NCBI GenBank assembly: GCA_001661515.1
Contig: LUVW01000054.1
Coordinates: 1 to 32,959, forward strand
Direction: 5' to 3'
Origin: Capniomyces stellatus
Lineage: Eukaryota; Kickxellomycota; Harpellomycetes; Harpellales; Legeriomycetaceae
Length of the DNA: 32,959 nucleotides
The notes under the pieces: generated by a model
The model's input: only the letters and a program-made list of their open reading frames with translations
What the model was told of the DNA's origin: nothing
The model's database searches: none
Part shown: piece by piece, positions 32,024 to 32,959 of the stretch
Numbering within the stretch: position 1 is the stretch's first letter
How the letters are laid out: every line of letters begins with the position of its first letter
Position numbers and translations under genes: made by a program

Positions 32024-32905
32024 TTATTTCTTTGTTGTTTTGAACTGTACTACCATTCCAATTATCGCTACCAACACTGTTCCGCAAACTAGCCCTATCA
32101 CCGACCCACTCATCTTTGATACCGCCACCTTGCCTCCAAACACGCTGAACACTGTTGTGCTGTACCCTGCTTTCACAAACACATCAATTCCAACAAACAA
32201 AGCATACGATCCATACACACTAGTCGATACTATCGTTGCTGGTCGCTCAAACATCACCACCAGAATTCCACAGATTATCGCCATCAGTCCAAAGAACAGA
32301 ATTCTTGTCCATGTTTCTGCAAATGCTGAGCCTGCCAACGACATTACAAACGATGCAAGTGCAACTCCTCCCAAACACCCAATAATAAACAATCCAACCT
32401 TAAACAGGAACAACAACAACACTCCCCCCAACAACCCGCCAACTATTGACCCAATAAAGTATCCCAATGCTCGTCCCGTCTCTGTTTCCAGTGGTGGTCT
32501 CACTGCATTACAAATCACCAAAATCAACACTCCTACATACACACAAATATATATATTAACATCAACTCTATCAAAATGTTAAAATGTTAAAATGTCATGT
32601 TGCCTTGATTGTTTTCTTTTTTTTTTTTTTTTCTACTCACCAAAAAACAAGAATCCCGTCATAAACACTACCACCTTAATGAACTTTCTCCCCATAAACG
32701 TGAATATCAACCCAAGAAGAATCAAGATAACTCCTGCTGCTATTCCCGTAGCCGTAAGTTTTCCATATCCATCAATAACAAGTGACTCTTCTCTTTTAAA
32801 GTACATGCTCTGCTCCCCTATCTGTTGCCCCATCGAAGACGCTACTGCCAAAAGCAGCACTAGAACTTGCAACACGTAGTGTCTTGCGCTTTTTACTGAA
32901 ATCAT
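32024..32905 (-). CDS. DUF4203/TMEM198-like multi-pass membrane protein (257 aa, 2 exons)
   Basis: Exon 1 is 32905-32641 and exon 2 is 32532-32024, with a 108-nt intron (GTGAGT ... TGTAG) in phase 1 within a Gly codon (FLFFG|VLILVIC). A signal peptide (VLQVLVLLLAVASSMGQQ) is followed by about seven membrane segments: GIAAGVILILLGLIFTFMG, then the Gly-rich GYFIGSIVGGLLGGVLLLF, the family block FERPATIVSTSVYGSYALFV, and the last helix GSVIGLVCGTVLVAIIGMVV. The protein ends right after this helix in KTTKK and lacks the long Ser-rich tail of its paralogue at 13934-15358. Function unknown. The gene ends near the window edge but is complete. Confidence 0.88.
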
Positions 32906-32959
32906 TTCTTCTTATTCTTCTTTTTTCTCCTCTTGTGTTTTTTTTTTTTTGTGATGTTT
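32906..32959. other. Upstream flank of DUF4203 gene
   Basis: The last 54 bases are T-rich on the + strand (poly-A/G on the coding strand), ending in a T-run. They are the start of this gene's leader or promoter. Confidence 0.4.

Overview
This is eukaryotic nuclear DNA, most likely from an early-diverging (zygomycete- or chytrid-grade) fungus. It carries spliceosomal introns, a Mif2/CENP-C kinetochore protein, the U2 snRNP A' protein, a fused-type cytosolic glutamyl-tRNA synthetase, a secreted tyrosinase, and a Na,K-ATPase-like (type IIC) P-type ATPase, a family known from basal fungi. The fungal assignment is inference; no rRNA or other taxonomic marker is present. The DNA is AT-rich, rich in low-complexity tracts, and has short introns (about 95-225 nt).

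Layout from left to right: the 3' part of a P-type ATPase gene (+, 1-1977); convergent to it, a large unrecognised membrane protein (-, 2123-5293) with a long purine-rich leader on its coding strand; a C6orf136/DUF2358-like, probably mitochondrial protein (-, 7062-8009); a 5.9-kb gene-poor stretch (8010-13933) with one possible small secreted protein, tandem repeats and decayed gene fragments, including the relic of a UPF1/NFX1-type helicase; a DUF4203/TMEM198-like membrane protein (+, 3 exons, 13934-15358); U2 A' (+, 4 exons, 15905-17122); a secreted Arg/His/Cys-rich repeat protein (-, 17627-18460); a 2.6-kb purine-rich stretch without genes; Mif2/CENP-C (+, 2 exons, 21111-23513); tyrosinase (+, 24195-25685); a six-exon SGNH-fold protein that lacks its catalytic residues (-, 26190-27827); a purine-rich gene-free stretch holding a G32 run; glutamyl-tRNA synthetase (+, 2 exons, 29336-31883); and a second DUF4203 protein (-, 2 exons, 32024-32905).

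The genes do not form a pathway. They are a mix of housekeeping genes (translation, splicing, kinetochore, ion transport) and secreted or membrane proteins. The main points of interest are the protamine-like secreted repeat protein with an acidic pro-region, the SGNH pseudoenzyme, the purine-to-pyrimidine switch along three large genes, an almost invariant AATAG-type 3' splice site without a polypyrimidine tract, and two DUF4203 paralogues sharing an intron position. Several true gene starts lie in short first exons that a plain ORF scan misses; exon coordinates are given in the entries.
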